A stretch of DNA of 8,199 nucleotides from Candidatus Hydrogenedentes bacterium CG07_land_8_20_14_0_80_42_17 (GCA_002780065.1 PEWQ01000207.1:1-8199), one strand, 5' to 3'; shown: positions 1 to 8,020, counted from the stretch's first letter. Made by a program: numbers and translations. The notes: generated by a model from the sequence alone, not told the origin.

Positions 1-61
1 GGCTTTCAAACTGTTGAAGTTGGGCTAGAGACAAGGAAAAAAAGATAAAATAAAAAATTAT

Positions 62-502
62 TTAAAAAATCTCCGTGTCTCTGTTTCTCCGTGATTCAAA
101 AATGCTACTTTCACGAGCCCTGTTCTCAGTCAATTCTGATATGACTCTGTCAATCTCTTCTTTAGTTACAGGTTTGACTAAACATCGAGTAGCTTTTAAA
201 ACTAACAGCTTATCCTCGATGAACTCCTTTGGATGTCCTGTTATGAGAACTACATTCGGAGGATTCACTATCTCAAAATCGTTTTCACCCTGCACAAGAT
301 GCAAAAGCGAAAATATCTCAGAACCTGATGTATCCGGGAAACAGAAATCTAATAGAACTATATCGAATTGCCTCACGTCAAGTTTTTCTCGAACCTTGTT
401 GTAATCGCCGATCGAAGTGACAGTATGTCCTTTTCTAATCAGGTGCCGAGTTAGAGCATTTCTAAATCCATCGTCATCATCTATAAAAAGTATTCTCGCC
501 AT
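62..502 (-). CDS. Single-domain response regulator (CheY/Spo0F-like receiver)
   Basis: A 146-aa protein made of one receiver domain and a short tail. It shows the acidic pocket DDDD at 8-11, phosphoacceptor Asp52 in LLDFCFPD, Thr88 in LITGHP and Lys110 before Pro. An insertion of about ten residues (around 'QGENDFEIVNPP', 71-82) separates helix 3 from strand 4. No output domain follows, so it should work by protein contact or as a relay intermediate, like Spo0F or CheY. It is the last gene of the run, two bases after the stop of the double receiver. Its C-terminal residues (SRRNRDTEIF) are encoded by an 8-bp tandem repeat, so the original C-terminus may have been replaced. The GTG at 505 would add one Met. 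Confidence 0.87.
   Translation of the reverse strand: MARILFIDDDDGFRNALTRHLIRKGHTVTSIGDYNKVREKLDVRQFDIVLLDFCFPDTSGSEIFSLLHLVQGENDFEIVNPPNVVLITGHPKEFIEDKLLVLKATRCLVKPVTKEEIDRVISELTENRARESSIFESRRNRDTEIF
70..93. repeat. Three tandem 8-bp repeats at the 3' end of the last receiver gene
   Basis: On the minus strand the units are CACGGAGA, AACAGAGA and CACGGAGA, at 93-86, 85-78 and 77-70. The outer two are identical and the middle one differs at two positions. The array is translated as the last residues of the receiver protein, followed at once by a TAA stop and an A/T-rich tail. CACGGAGA/CACAGAGA repeats resemble short dispersed intergenic repeats of many bacterial genomes (from memory, unverified). 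Confidence 0.6.
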
Positions 503-504
503 CA

Positions 505-1572
505 CTATCTCCTTTCTCTTTCCAGTTCTCTCTTTTCATCTCTGGAAAGATAGCCATCTATTCTCTTATACATCTCGGATACACTAATATTCGAATTATC
601 AAGAGACAGGTTCTTCAATTCAGCTTCACTAATTAATTTCAGAACAAATATGGCAAAGATCGCGGCAAAAATCATTCCTAACAGCACTATTTTGGTTTCA
701 GGTTTTTTAAGAAAATGCTTGAAGCATATAAATGATCTCTTCGTTCCCGACTCGAACTTGTCCGCCATGTTGCTATTCTCTTCTGCCAGCACTTGCTGTC
801 TCTGCTCCCTCGCATCTTTAATTAGCGATTCCGCTATAATAGGAAGTCTTTCGATGCCGTAAACTTTATCGATACATGAAGTCACAGAATATTTTTGAGC
901 TTCAATTTTCTCCTCTCGATTCGCTTCGCCTGAGATAAAAGCAATCACCATACTTTCGTCAACCGCGCCAAGAACTTTTGCGATTTCGATACCACTAACA
1001 TCCGGCAGGTGAATGTCGATAAACGCAAGATCGAAGTCTCCCTTTTTCCATATATCCAGAGTAGAATTCGCCGAATCGGATTCCTCCACCTTAAATCCCG
1101 CTTTTTCCAGAATGCGCCGCGCCGCGTGCCTGAAGCCCTCATGGTCATCGACAAGAAGAATTTTCCCTTTCTGCTTTTCAAGAGGCTTGGCTAATGCTTC
1201 ATCGGCCTTTCGAGTTAGTCCCGCTTCAATCGCAGCTTTGAGTTCCTCTTCCGCCTTTTCTTTATGAACGAAAGAGACTGCGCCCTGCTTTAGAGCCTCA
1301 GTCTCGGTGGCTTTTGTCCACATGCCGGACATCAAAATGACAGGAAGTTCCGGTTTGACCTTCATGATCGTCTTCATCACTTCAAAGCCTGAAACGCCGG
1401 GAAGCCAACAGTCGACAAGAGCTAAATCAAATTTTTCTTTCTTGAGAACCTCGAGCGCTTCGGAACCCCGTTCCTTTGCCACAGAATCCCATCCGTCACT
1501 TGACAGATAATTCTGCAAAGCATTTACATAATTCAAGTCGTCTTCAACAATTAAAATGCGCCCTTTTGTCAT
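505..1572 (-). CDS. Tandem double receiver protein with C-terminal membrane anchor
   Basis: A 355-aa protein. REC1 (residues about 5-118) has Glu10/Asp11/Asp12, phosphoacceptor Asp54 in LVDCWLPG, Ser82 and Lys104; the usual Pro after the Lys is replaced by Glu. REC2 (about 136-250) has Asp142/Asp143, Asp186 in FIDIHLPD, Ser214 and Lys236, again without the following Pro. A helical linker leads to one hydrophobic segment near 294-314 (IVLLGMIFAAIFAIFVLKLI), then a charged tail of about 40 residues ending in ERERR. There is no DNA-binding or enzymatic output domain. Both receivers look phosphorylatable, so it may act as a membrane-tethered phosphate sink or localised docking partner (inference). 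The ATGA overlap with the kinase gene and a GAGGAG ribosome binding site at 1586-1581 support the start. Confidence 0.85.
   Translation of the reverse strand: MTKGRILIVEDDLNYVNALQNYLSSDGWDSVAKERGSEALEVLKKEKFDLALVDCWLPGVSGFEVMKTIMKVKPELPVILMSGMWTKATETEALKQGAVSFVHKEKAEEELKAAIEAGLTRKADEALAKPLEKQKGKILLVDDHEGFRHAARRILEKAGFKVEESDSANSTLDIWKKGDFDLAFIDIHLPDVSGIEIAKVLGAVDESMVIAFISGEANREEKIEAQKYSVTSCIDKVYGIERLPIIAESLIKDAREQRQQVLAEENSNMADKFESGTKRSFICFKHFLKKPETKIVLLGMIFAAIFAIFVLKLISEAELKNLSLDNSNISVSEMYKRIDGYLSRDEKRELERERR
509..514 (-). promoter_or_regulatory. Ribosome binding site that selects ATG for the last receiver gene
   Basis: AAGGAG at 514-509 lies six bases before ATG 502, but only three before the in-frame GTG 505. 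The ATG start is therefore favoured and leaves a two-base gap after the upstream TAG stop. Confidence 0.6.
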
Positions 1573-4487
1573 TTTACACTCTCCTCTGCTTTAGCAATTG
1601 TCTTCTCAATTAAATCGACAAGTTCCTGTAGCAAAAATGGTTTGGTCAATAGGTTGTCTCGCTCCGATAAAGGCAGTTGCTTAATTAAATCCTTTCTCGC
1701 ATAACCTGAAATGTAAATTACATTCAAGCCTGGAAAACGTTCTTTCATAATATTTGCAAATTCAAATCCGTTCATTCCCGGCATTATCACATCTGTCACC
1801 AAGAGATCAAAGCTCTGCTCTTTTTCCGCTAATTGAAGAGCAACTTGCGGTGACTCTGCATCAAAAACTTTATAGCCGAGCGAACTCAATCTTCTCTTTA
1901 CCAGTTTCCGTATCTGATTTTCATCCTCAACAACTAAGATTTTTTTCCCTTTCGTATATTCTTCTTTCTTGTCTATTTTTACTTGTTTCGGCAAAACAGA
2001 TTTCATTGACATAGGATAATATTGAAACAATATAGCCACCATAGTTCCTACGCCAGGTGAGCTTTCCACGCAGATAAATCCGTTGTTCTGTTTGACAATA
2101 CTATAAATAGATGCAAGCCCTAATCCCGTCCCCTTCTCTTTTGTCGTATAGAGCGGCTCGAATATTTTATCCAGAGCATTCTCATCGATGCCTATTCCAT
2201 TATCGATTATTTGTAGACTGATGTAATCACCCTCAGGAACGGTAAATTTTCCTATTTTTTTCTGAAGATCAAAATGACATACGTTAGTTTGAATCGTTAT
2301 TTTCCCAACATCAGGAATTGCCTCAACGGAATTAATTAACAAATTCGAGATTATCTGTTCGAGCTGAACAACATCTATATAAATACAACCATTAAGAGGT
2401 GTACACTCAAATTGCAATTTAATATTCTCTCTGCTCAGGCTCATTAAATAACGTTTGCTATTATTCAAACATTCATTCAAATTCACATATTGTAACTTAG
2501 GCGCCTCCTGCCGCCCAAATTGAAGAAGTTTTTTAGTAAGACTCGAAGCTCGGTCAGATGCTTCGATTATGTCTAGCACTATGTCGGCATTAAAACAATC
2601 TGTACCTTGATTGTTTTTCAGTAGCTCGGCATTATTTCTTATTACAGTCATGATGTTGTTGAAATCGTGAGCCAATCCTCCGGTAAGCCTCGCAATAGTC
2701 TCGAGTTTACTCAATTTAATTTCTCTATCTTCATCCCTTCTCTTTTCGTTGATGTTGCGAAGCACAATAAAGTTGTAAGACTTTTCATTAGTCTGAAACG
2801 GCAAAATTGAAATCTCGAGTTCTATTCTTGTGCCATCTTTTCTTTCAATAAATGTCTTGAAAACTTCATCTCCTGATAATTTAGTCACGGTTAGATCATT
2901 TTTCGACAGCACGTTTTTCAAGACTTCACTTCTGTTATCATCTTTTTGATCAGTAATAAGTATCCTGTTAAATTCGGCATTATTGAAAGTTATCTGTCCG
3001 GTCTCGTCCATAATAGCTATTCCATCCAGCGATGCGCCTGCGATGTATTCAAATAAATCTTTTTGGAATTTGAGTTCTAGTCGCGTATGCTCTAATTGTG
3101 AAACATCTATGAATGTCAATAGAGCTCCTAGAAATTCCTGATGTTTCGTCAGCAGAGGAGTTCCTGAAACTTCAACCGGTTTTTCTTTTCCATTCTTGAG
3201 TTTTAAACGAAGTCTGAACGATGCTCTCTTGCCATTGGCTATCTCTTTCAGTGCTTCAATAAAGCTATTTTTTTGCGGCTCATCCAAAAAATCCGAAATT
3301 GCTATGGTAACAATTATTCCCGGATCCAATTCGAAAATTTCAGATAATTTTGAATTGTAAATCAATGTCGTTCCGTTCAAGTCAGTTATGCAGTTTCCTT
3401 CCTGCATAGTCATAAAAATCGCTTGGAACTTTGTCGAAATAGTATCGTACATTGTTGCGTTAAAACTCGATGCCAACAAAATATTTCTCATCTTTACAGC
3501 AAGCTCGGTTATCTCGTCATTTCCTCCGACAACTCTCGCGTCCAGTTTTTTGTCTCTGTCACTCTTCACCGCTTCGGAATAAAATCGTTTGATTCTTTCA
3601 ACAACCCAATAGTCGATAATTTTATGGAAGATAAAACTTACAAGCATCGATGCAAGCAATGCCCCAATAATGAGATAAACCAATGTTGCCCTGAAGAATT
3701 TGTTTGAGTGATTCTGAGATTTCGAACTGAATTCAAAAATAGGAGTATTGCTTCTATTGTAAATAATTCCCGAGGCACTAACCGAATTACCATCTAACTT
3801 AACATAAGCCATTGTATCCGTCGCTGATATTGAAACAGGAATAGTAATCTCTATTGTGGAACCTGTTATACTGCCTAATCGCTCCAGCATATCCTTCCCG
3901 ATTCTTCGCACCATAACGATTATTCCTTTTTGAGAGCCTCGGAAGCCGCCCAAAAGAATAGGATGAGCCGAAATGATGACGGCGCTATCATTACATACTT
4001 CGAACCCTGTTCTCGGCTTGATTTTATGGTTGAAAGTGGTTCTGTTCATTCCCTCGACAAATTTCATTGCGCTCCTGACTATCACTTCAGTATCACTACC
4101 ACTCAAAGCAGTAATTGAAATCGGAGTATCAGTATCGAGTCTAAAAAGCGCAATAGCCTCAACATTGATATTCTTCATTGCCGCTTCATTCAAATTCGCA
4201 TCAGCGTATTCTTTATTCAATTCATCAACGAAACGGTATGTTTCATTCCATGCGCCCCAATCAGCGCATTGCAAACTCAAATCTTCTTTTTCATACATCA
4301 TTAGTTTGACAGCGGCTGACAGCCTGGATATTTCCTCATGCTTTTCAAATAGTTCGATTGCCTTGTTATTCAAAAGCATTGCAATAGCTACAAAAATAAT
4401 AAAGCAAAAGAGAAAAATACTTCCGCCTATTAAAAGCAGACGTTTCTTCAATGAAAAAAACTTATGAGCTTTCTTTTCCGCCGCCAT
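1569..4487 (-). CDS. Membrane hybrid sensor kinase: CHASE4-HAMP-PAS-PAS-HisKA-HATPase-REC
   Basis: A 972-aa inner-membrane sensor. Membrane helices lie near residues 16-40 and 268-288. Between them is a periplasmic domain carrying DWGAWNETYRF near 76-86, a CHASE4 signature. A HAMP-like linker (about 292-345) and two PAS domains (about 355-460 and 475-582) lead to the kinase core. The core has H-box LAHDFNN with His607, N-box NLLINSVEA with Asn719, G1 DNGIG at 762-766, F-box IFEPLYTTK and G2 GTGLGLA. The C-terminal receiver (about 848-965) has Glu854/Asp855, phosphoacceptor Asp899, Ser927 and Lys949. All key residues are present, so this is probably the signal-responsive kinase of the operon. 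The ligand is unknown. The start is uncertain: ATG 4487 is preferred as a better codon, while GTG 4496 would add three residues and give a 4-nt GTGA overlap. It ends in an ATGA overlap with the next gene. Confidence 0.92.
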   Translation of the reverse strand: MAAEKKAHKFFSLKKRLLLIGGSIFLFCFIIFVAIAMLLNNKAIELFEKHEEISRLSAAVKLMMYEKEDLSLQCADWGAWNETYRFVDELNKEYADANLNEAAMKNINVEAIALFRLDTDTPISITALSGSDTEVIVRSAMKFVEGMNRTTFNHKIKPRTGFEVCNDSAVIISAHPILLGGFRGSQKGIIVMVRRIGKDMLERLGSITGSTIEITIPVSISATDTMAYVKLDGNSVSASGIIYNRSNTPIFEFSSKSQNHSNKFFRATLVYLIIGALLASMLVSFIFHKIIDYWVVERIKRFYSEAVKSDRDKKLDARVVGGNDEITELAVKMRNILLASSFNATMYDTISTKFQAIFMTMQEGNCITDLNGTTLIYNSKLSEIFELDPGIIVTIAISDFLDEPQKNSFIEALKEIANGKRASFRLRLKLKNGKEKPVEVSGTPLLTKHQEFLGALLTFIDVSQLEHTRLELKFQKDLFEYIAGASLDGIAIMDETGQITFNNAEFNRILITDQKDDNRSEVLKNVLSKNDLTVTKLSGDEVFKTFIERKDGTRIELEISILPFQTNEKSYNFIVLRNINEKRRDEDREIKLSKLETIARLTGGLAHDFNNIMTVIRNNAELLKNNQGTDCFNADIVLDIIEASDRASSLTKKLLQFGRQEAPKLQYVNLNECLNNSKRYLMSLSRENIKLQFECTPLNGCIYIDVVQLEQIISNLLINSVEAIPDVGKITIQTNVCHFDLQKKIGKFTVPEGDYISLQIIDNGIGIDENALDKIFEPLYTTKEKGTGLGLASIYSIVKQNNGFICVESSPGVGTMVAILFQYYPMSMKSVLPKQVKIDKKEEYTKGKKILVVEDENQIRKLVKRRLSSLGYKVFDAESPQVALQLAEKEQSFDLLVTDVIMPGMNGFEFANIMKERFPGLNVIYISGYARKDLIKQLPLSERDNLLTKPFLLQELVDLIEKTIAKAEESVK

Positions 4488-4492
4488 TTTAT

Positions 4493-4690
4493 TCACTCTT
4501 CTATATCAAGCAACTCTCTGAGTTCGCCTATCTGATCCCTCAATTTTTTTACCTCGGCTAAAGCTTCTTGAACGGATTCCAGAGCAATGTCCCTGCAGAA
4601 CTCCTCATCGTTTGCAACCTCGAGATTTATAGCAATAGCTCCTAACGTATTGTTAAGATCATGAAACTGCTTCGAATATTTTTTCCCCAT
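4493..4690 (-). CDS. Small stand-alone H-box (DHp-like) histidine phosphotransfer protein
   Basis: A 65-aa protein with no ATPase, sensor or membrane part. Residues 9-21 read FHDLNNTLGAIAI, an H-box with His10. It resembles the HDFNN box of the membrane kinase encoded next (AHDFNNIMTVI) and also the HDL..P.GAI..G.E motif of ChpT-type phosphotransferases. A turn (NDEE) follows, then a long second helix rich in Leu, Glu and Lys (residues about 30-62). This gives the antiparallel two-helix outline of a DHp hairpin that would dimerise into a four-helix bundle. It lies between a histidine-less kinase and a full hybrid kinase, coupled to the first by TGATG. The likely role is phosphoacceptor or relay partner (inference). 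It is far shorter than Spo0B or ChpT, which keep a degenerate ATPase-like domain. It could instead be only a dimerisation inhibitor. Confidence 0.75.
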   Translation of the reverse strand: MGKKYSKQFHDLNNTLGAIAINLEVANDEEFCRDIALESVQEALAEVKKLRDQIGELRELLDIEE

Positions 4691-5742
4691 CACTGTCCTC
4701 CTTTTTGTAATTTCATTTCCATAGCTTTATTAACCGCTCTCCATAATTCTTCTGCGAAAAAAGGTTTTTTGAGAAATACATAACCGAACGCTTCTATCTC
4801 TTCGCGCTCTTTTCCGCTCATAATCAAAGCCGGCGGCATATCATCTCCTAAAACCAGTTTCATTGAATCGAGAAATGCGAGCCCGTTCATTTCATCAAGC
4901 AAATAATCTGCAACAATAAGATCGAACTTTTCGCTCCGCAATCGCGAGATGCTGTCCTTTGCTGTTTCGCAAATAACAGTTTTGTTCTTCTTTCCGGAAA
5001 AGATTTTGTAAAGAGATCTGCCCATCTCCGGGTCATCTTCGAGCACCAAGACCCTGAGATTAGATTTAGGAGTCGAAGGGATTTCAACAGATTGAAGCTT
5101 CTTCGCAAAAACAACCTCAAACCTCGCTCCTCCGAGTTTTTTAGGGTCAGTTGCAGAAATTCTGCCGCCGGCATTCTCGACAATCTCTTTGCACACGGAA
5201 AGTCCGAGCCCTAATCCCTCGCTCAAATTTTTTGTAGACAAATAGCGCTGAAATATCTTTTCTCTTTGCTCGTAAGATATTCCCGCTCCTGAATCTTCTA
5301 TGGAAAAACCAACCGAATCTTCATCCATAAAAGTTTCAATAAAAATTATTTTAGCATCGGCTGTTCGAAGTGCTTCAATAGCGTTTGAGATCAAATTCAT
5401 AACCACTTGTAAAAGGTCATTAAAATCTCCGTAAACAGCAGGCAGTTCAATCAAATTTCTTTCTATCAAAATTTTTCCATTCGAAATATCAGAATCAAAA
5501 AATTCCAACGCCTTTCTTATTACTCCATTCAAGCTTACGGAATCAAAACTTTTTTCTGAAGATTTCATGGATTTGCCGCTTGAATTTACAATCTCCTGAA
5601 TTTTTTTTGCAGTAAGGCGGATATTCATCGCAGACTCTTTTATATTTTCGGATACTGCCGACTGTAATATCGATTCAGTCTCCGTTAAAATAGAAGATAA
5701 TAATTTTTCTATTTCATTCTTTCGATTCAATACGTCACTCAT
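4690..5742 (-). CDS. Soluble hybrid kinase (GHKL ATPase plus receiver) lacking the phosphoacceptor histidine
   Basis: A 350-aa protein without signal peptide or membrane segment. Residues 1-60 are two helices resembling a dimerisation/H-box hairpin. [10 protein letters not shown] at 9-18 aligns with the usual HEI(R)NPLSSI, putting Asn9 at the histidine position. I find no histidine anywhere in the protein. Residues about 105-215 form an intact GHKL ATPase: N-box Asn116/Asn120, G1 box DSGAG at 150-154, F-box IFQRYLSTK and G2 box GLGLG at 176-180. Residues about 229-345 form a complete receiver: Glu235, Asp236, phosphoacceptor Asp279, Ser309 and Lys326 before Pro. An ATP-binding kinase core is thus kept while cis-autophosphorylation on His is lost. 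The next gene encodes a small His-bearing hairpin whose start overlaps this stop by one base. Trans-phosphorylation of that protein is the simplest reading (inference); it could also be a pseudokinase scaffold. Confidence 0.85.
4696..4701 (-). promoter_or_regulatory. Ribosome binding site that selects ATG for the small H-box protein
   Basis: GGAGGA at 4701-4696 lies five bases before ATG 4690 but only two before the in-frame GTG 4693. The ATG is therefore the better start. It sits in TGATG, sharing one base with the stop of the upstream kinase, which is a classic translational-coupling junction. Confidence 0.65.
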
Positions 5743-7342
5743 AAGAAACCACCTCGATTCTGTCCTTTTGAAGAATAAACCTGCTTCTGACGTGAAGAGT
5801 TTCTATTGGCAATTCCACGCCCCTAGAAGAAAGCGTCACACCTGGATAAGTCTCGTTTAGTACTTTTATTTCGCCTTTCGGAACATCGTCCGTTTCCGCA
5901 ATAACAGTGACTCGAAGAGTCATAAGTTTTCTAAGTTCAGTCAAAAGCTTTATCCGAGTCGAAACTAAATGGTCGATAATATTCTTTGCCGAATCATCGA
6001 GTTCTTCAGCTTTCGGCAGAGATGTCAGCGTATTATCAATATCTCTAAATTTATCTCGCAGAATCGAAATTCCTTTTTCAATCCGCTCGAGACGCTGAAA
6101 TGCCACAAAATTTTCTCCAAAAAAAACTTTCATTAAAGTACCGCTTACCGAACCTAGAACTTTGCAGTGAATGCCGCTGCCTGTTCTTATTCTTCCTCCG
6201 ACAATAGCTCCGGGATTTCCTAGCACCGACAGTGTTCCAAGAAGATTCACGTTTGAATGAAGTATTCCCTTCTCAACATAAATATTTCCGAGACAATCGA
6301 TATTGGAATTTTCAATGAATTTTGCCGTAATATCGCCCTTTGCGGAGACAAAACCGCTTTCCTTAGTAATAATTCCGCCGCGCACTTTGATCGTTCCGTC
6401 AGCTTCAACTTTAGCGCCTAAAATCAAACCGCCTATTTCAATGTTGCCTCTAGCTTTTACCTCGAATCCGTCCGTCACCGTGCCTTTGATTATAACCGAG
6501 CCGGGGAAGTCGATATTGCCCGTAGAAAGATCAATATCGCTGTCAATTCTTTTTATCGGAATTATCGATAGGACTTTGGAACCGGCCATTTGTTCAAGCC
6601 GAAATTCTCCTGAGCTTACTGCAACAATTTTGTTATCCTTAAGTTCAGTTCCTTTTCCCGCAGTAAATGACTCGCAATTAGTTATATCAGCAGGAAAAAG
6701 TAATTTGCCCTTTACGTCATTTCCCGGCGTCGGAGGCGTTGGAGAATGTTTTACGGCTAATACAGTTCCTGCTTCGACATTTCTTTTCGAGGCAAATGTC
6801 CTGTAATCGATTCTTCCAAATTCGTCAAACTCGATATTGGATTCTTCAGATAAAAAAACAATCTCCCACTCACCATCGTTTCCTGGAACAGGTGGAGTTC
6901 CTTTTGCTACAACTCCGCGTCTGGTTTTATCCAAAGGCAAAGCAAGAAGTCTTTCGACTGCATCTATATCCACGCCATGAGCGATGCCAAATTTTGTTTT
7001 CAATATATCCAGAGCTTCATCTAACGAAGGCACTTCGCCGCCTGCAATCGGAGGAAGCACAATCAGCTCGGCAGTCATGCAGTCATCGGAAATATCAATC
7101 TTTAATTCAGCAGGCTTTGGTTTAATAAAATTGGTCTCCGCATCCGCTAATTCGTCTAGAGCTTTCAGAAATTCGGAATTGGTAGGAGATATATTATCCA
7201 AAATTTTGTTAAGATCCGAAATATTTGCAATTTTTTTCGGCAAAATAGCACTTAAATCTTCAACAGCTTTTAATGCGTTCGCAATAACAGACTCTGCCTT
7301 TAGAGCGGCAAGCGGAGAAACCTTCTTTGTAGAGTCACTCAT
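5735..7342 (-). CDS. fapA: FapA family protein (DUF342), beta-helix and coiled coil
   Basis: A 535-aa cytoplasmic protein of the FapA/DUF342 family. Residues 1-75 are helical. Residues about 80-230 form the N-terminal FapA domain, with two family hallmarks: PVPGNDG near 151-157 and [13 protein letters not shown] at 201-213. Residues about 265-400 show short Gly- and Val/Ile-rich turns ('GNIEIGG', 'GTIKVRGG', 'GNIYVEKG') typical of a right-handed beta-helix. Residues about 410-475 are charged helices, likely a coiled coil, followed by a beta-rich C-terminal part. In Vibrio vulnificus, FapA is a polar flagellar-assembly protein controlled by EIIA-Glc; most relatives are uncharacterised. No flagellar gene is visible here. 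The start ATGAGTGA overlaps the previous stop by 8 nt, so translation is probably coupled. Family membership is secure; the role in this operon is not known. Confidence 0.85.
5749..5755 (-). promoter_or_regulatory. Ribosome binding site of the histidine-less kinase
   Basis: GAGGTGG at 5755-5749 on the minus strand lies six bases before ATG 5742, inside the 3' end of the FapA gene. It confirms the start chosen for the kinase despite the 8-nt gene overlap. Confidence 0.55.
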
Positions 7343-7994
7343 GATTTTTGCCGCGTCTTCTCGAAATGCCTTGCGGCGGAGTGTTCAAGCACTTTGAAAT
7401 TGTCGAAATAAGTAACTCAGTATTCAAAGGCTTTCCAAAAAAACTCAATGCGCCGAGTTTCTTTGCAAGAGTTTTATTCGATTTTTCTGTATAGCCTGAA
7501 ATAACTATGACTTCAGATTTATTCGATATTTTGCGTATACGTTTCATTACTTCAAAGCCGTCTATTCCGGGCAACTCGAGATCGAGCAAAATGAGAGAAG
7601 GTTTTTGTTCAGTTATAATGCTTCCAGCCTCAAAACCGTCTGTAGCTTCGAGTATAGATAGCTCTAATTTTGCCGCTTTCAATCTTCTGATAAGAGCTCT
7701 TCGGAAAGCTGAATCGTCATCTACTATGAGAATTTTCGTTTTTTTATTCTTATTCTGTTTAAAGCCGTACCGTTCTGCAAATTCGTCCAATTCACTGGAT
7801 AAAATTCTTCTGTGTCCGCCCGGAGTTTTAAACCCGCGAATTATTCCACGGTCAATCCAATAATTGACAGCCGTAAAAGAGACTCCAAGCCTATCAGCGG
7901 CCTCGAATGACGTTAAAGTTGATTCATTGTTTCTTTCACTAAAATTCTTTACGGTAATTTTTAACCGGCTTTTTTTATTAGTTCTGCTCTTCAA
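7335..7994 (-). CDS. Response regulator with N-terminal BldC/MerR-type HTH and C-terminal receiver
   Basis: A cytoplasmic DNA-binding regulator of 219 aa, first in the operon. After a basic N-terminal stretch, residues about 27-77 form an excisionase/MerR-like winged helix. It has '[21 protein letters not shown]' helices and the wing signature KTPGGHRR typical of BldC-like proteins. Residues about 88-202 form a complete receiver: acidic pocket DDD at 92-94, phosphoacceptor Asp138 in LLDLELPG, Ser166 and Lys188 before Pro. HTH-before-REC is the reverse of the classic response regulator order. The start is TTG 7994, set by the ribosome binding site; a GTG at 8003 would add three residues. Its last 8 nt overlap the FapA start. 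It is the only DNA-binding protein in the window and so the likely transcriptional output. The 9-bp repeats over its own promoter suggest autoregulation (inference). Confidence 0.88.
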
Positions 7995-8000
7995 CTTCCG

Positions 8001-8008
8001 CACCTCCT
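8001..8008 (-). promoter_or_regulatory. Strong ribosome binding site that selects a TTG start
   Basis: The minus strand reads AGGAGGTG at 8008-8001, an extended match to the 16S rRNA 3' end. The GTG at 8003-8001 is part of this site and cannot be its start codon. The in-frame TTG at 7994-7992 lies six bases downstream, which is ideal spacing. The first gene therefore most likely starts with TTG. Confidence 0.7.
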
Positions 8009-8020
8009 AAATACATTCAC

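Noticed and set aside
5-18. Inverted repeat TTCAA-ACTG-TTGAA as a possible terminator of the operon.
   Set aside because: The stem is only five A/T-rich pairs and no T-tract follows it on the minus strand; the T-rich stretch lies before it.
3973-4467. A plus-strand open frame of 164 codons opposite the CHASE4 region of the membrane kinase.
   Set aside because: It lies wholly antisense to a well-supported sensor kinase, has no recognisable domain, and is rich in Ser, Ile and Phe as expected from reverse-strand translation.
6303-6806. A plus-strand open frame of 167 codons opposite fapA.
   Set aside because: It is a shadow of the repetitive beta-helix coding sequence, with no domain and no ribosome binding site considered convincing.
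8001-8003. GTG 8003 as start of the HTH-receiver gene.
   Set aside because: This codon lies inside the AGGAGGTG ribosome binding site; TTG 7994 has ideal spacing.
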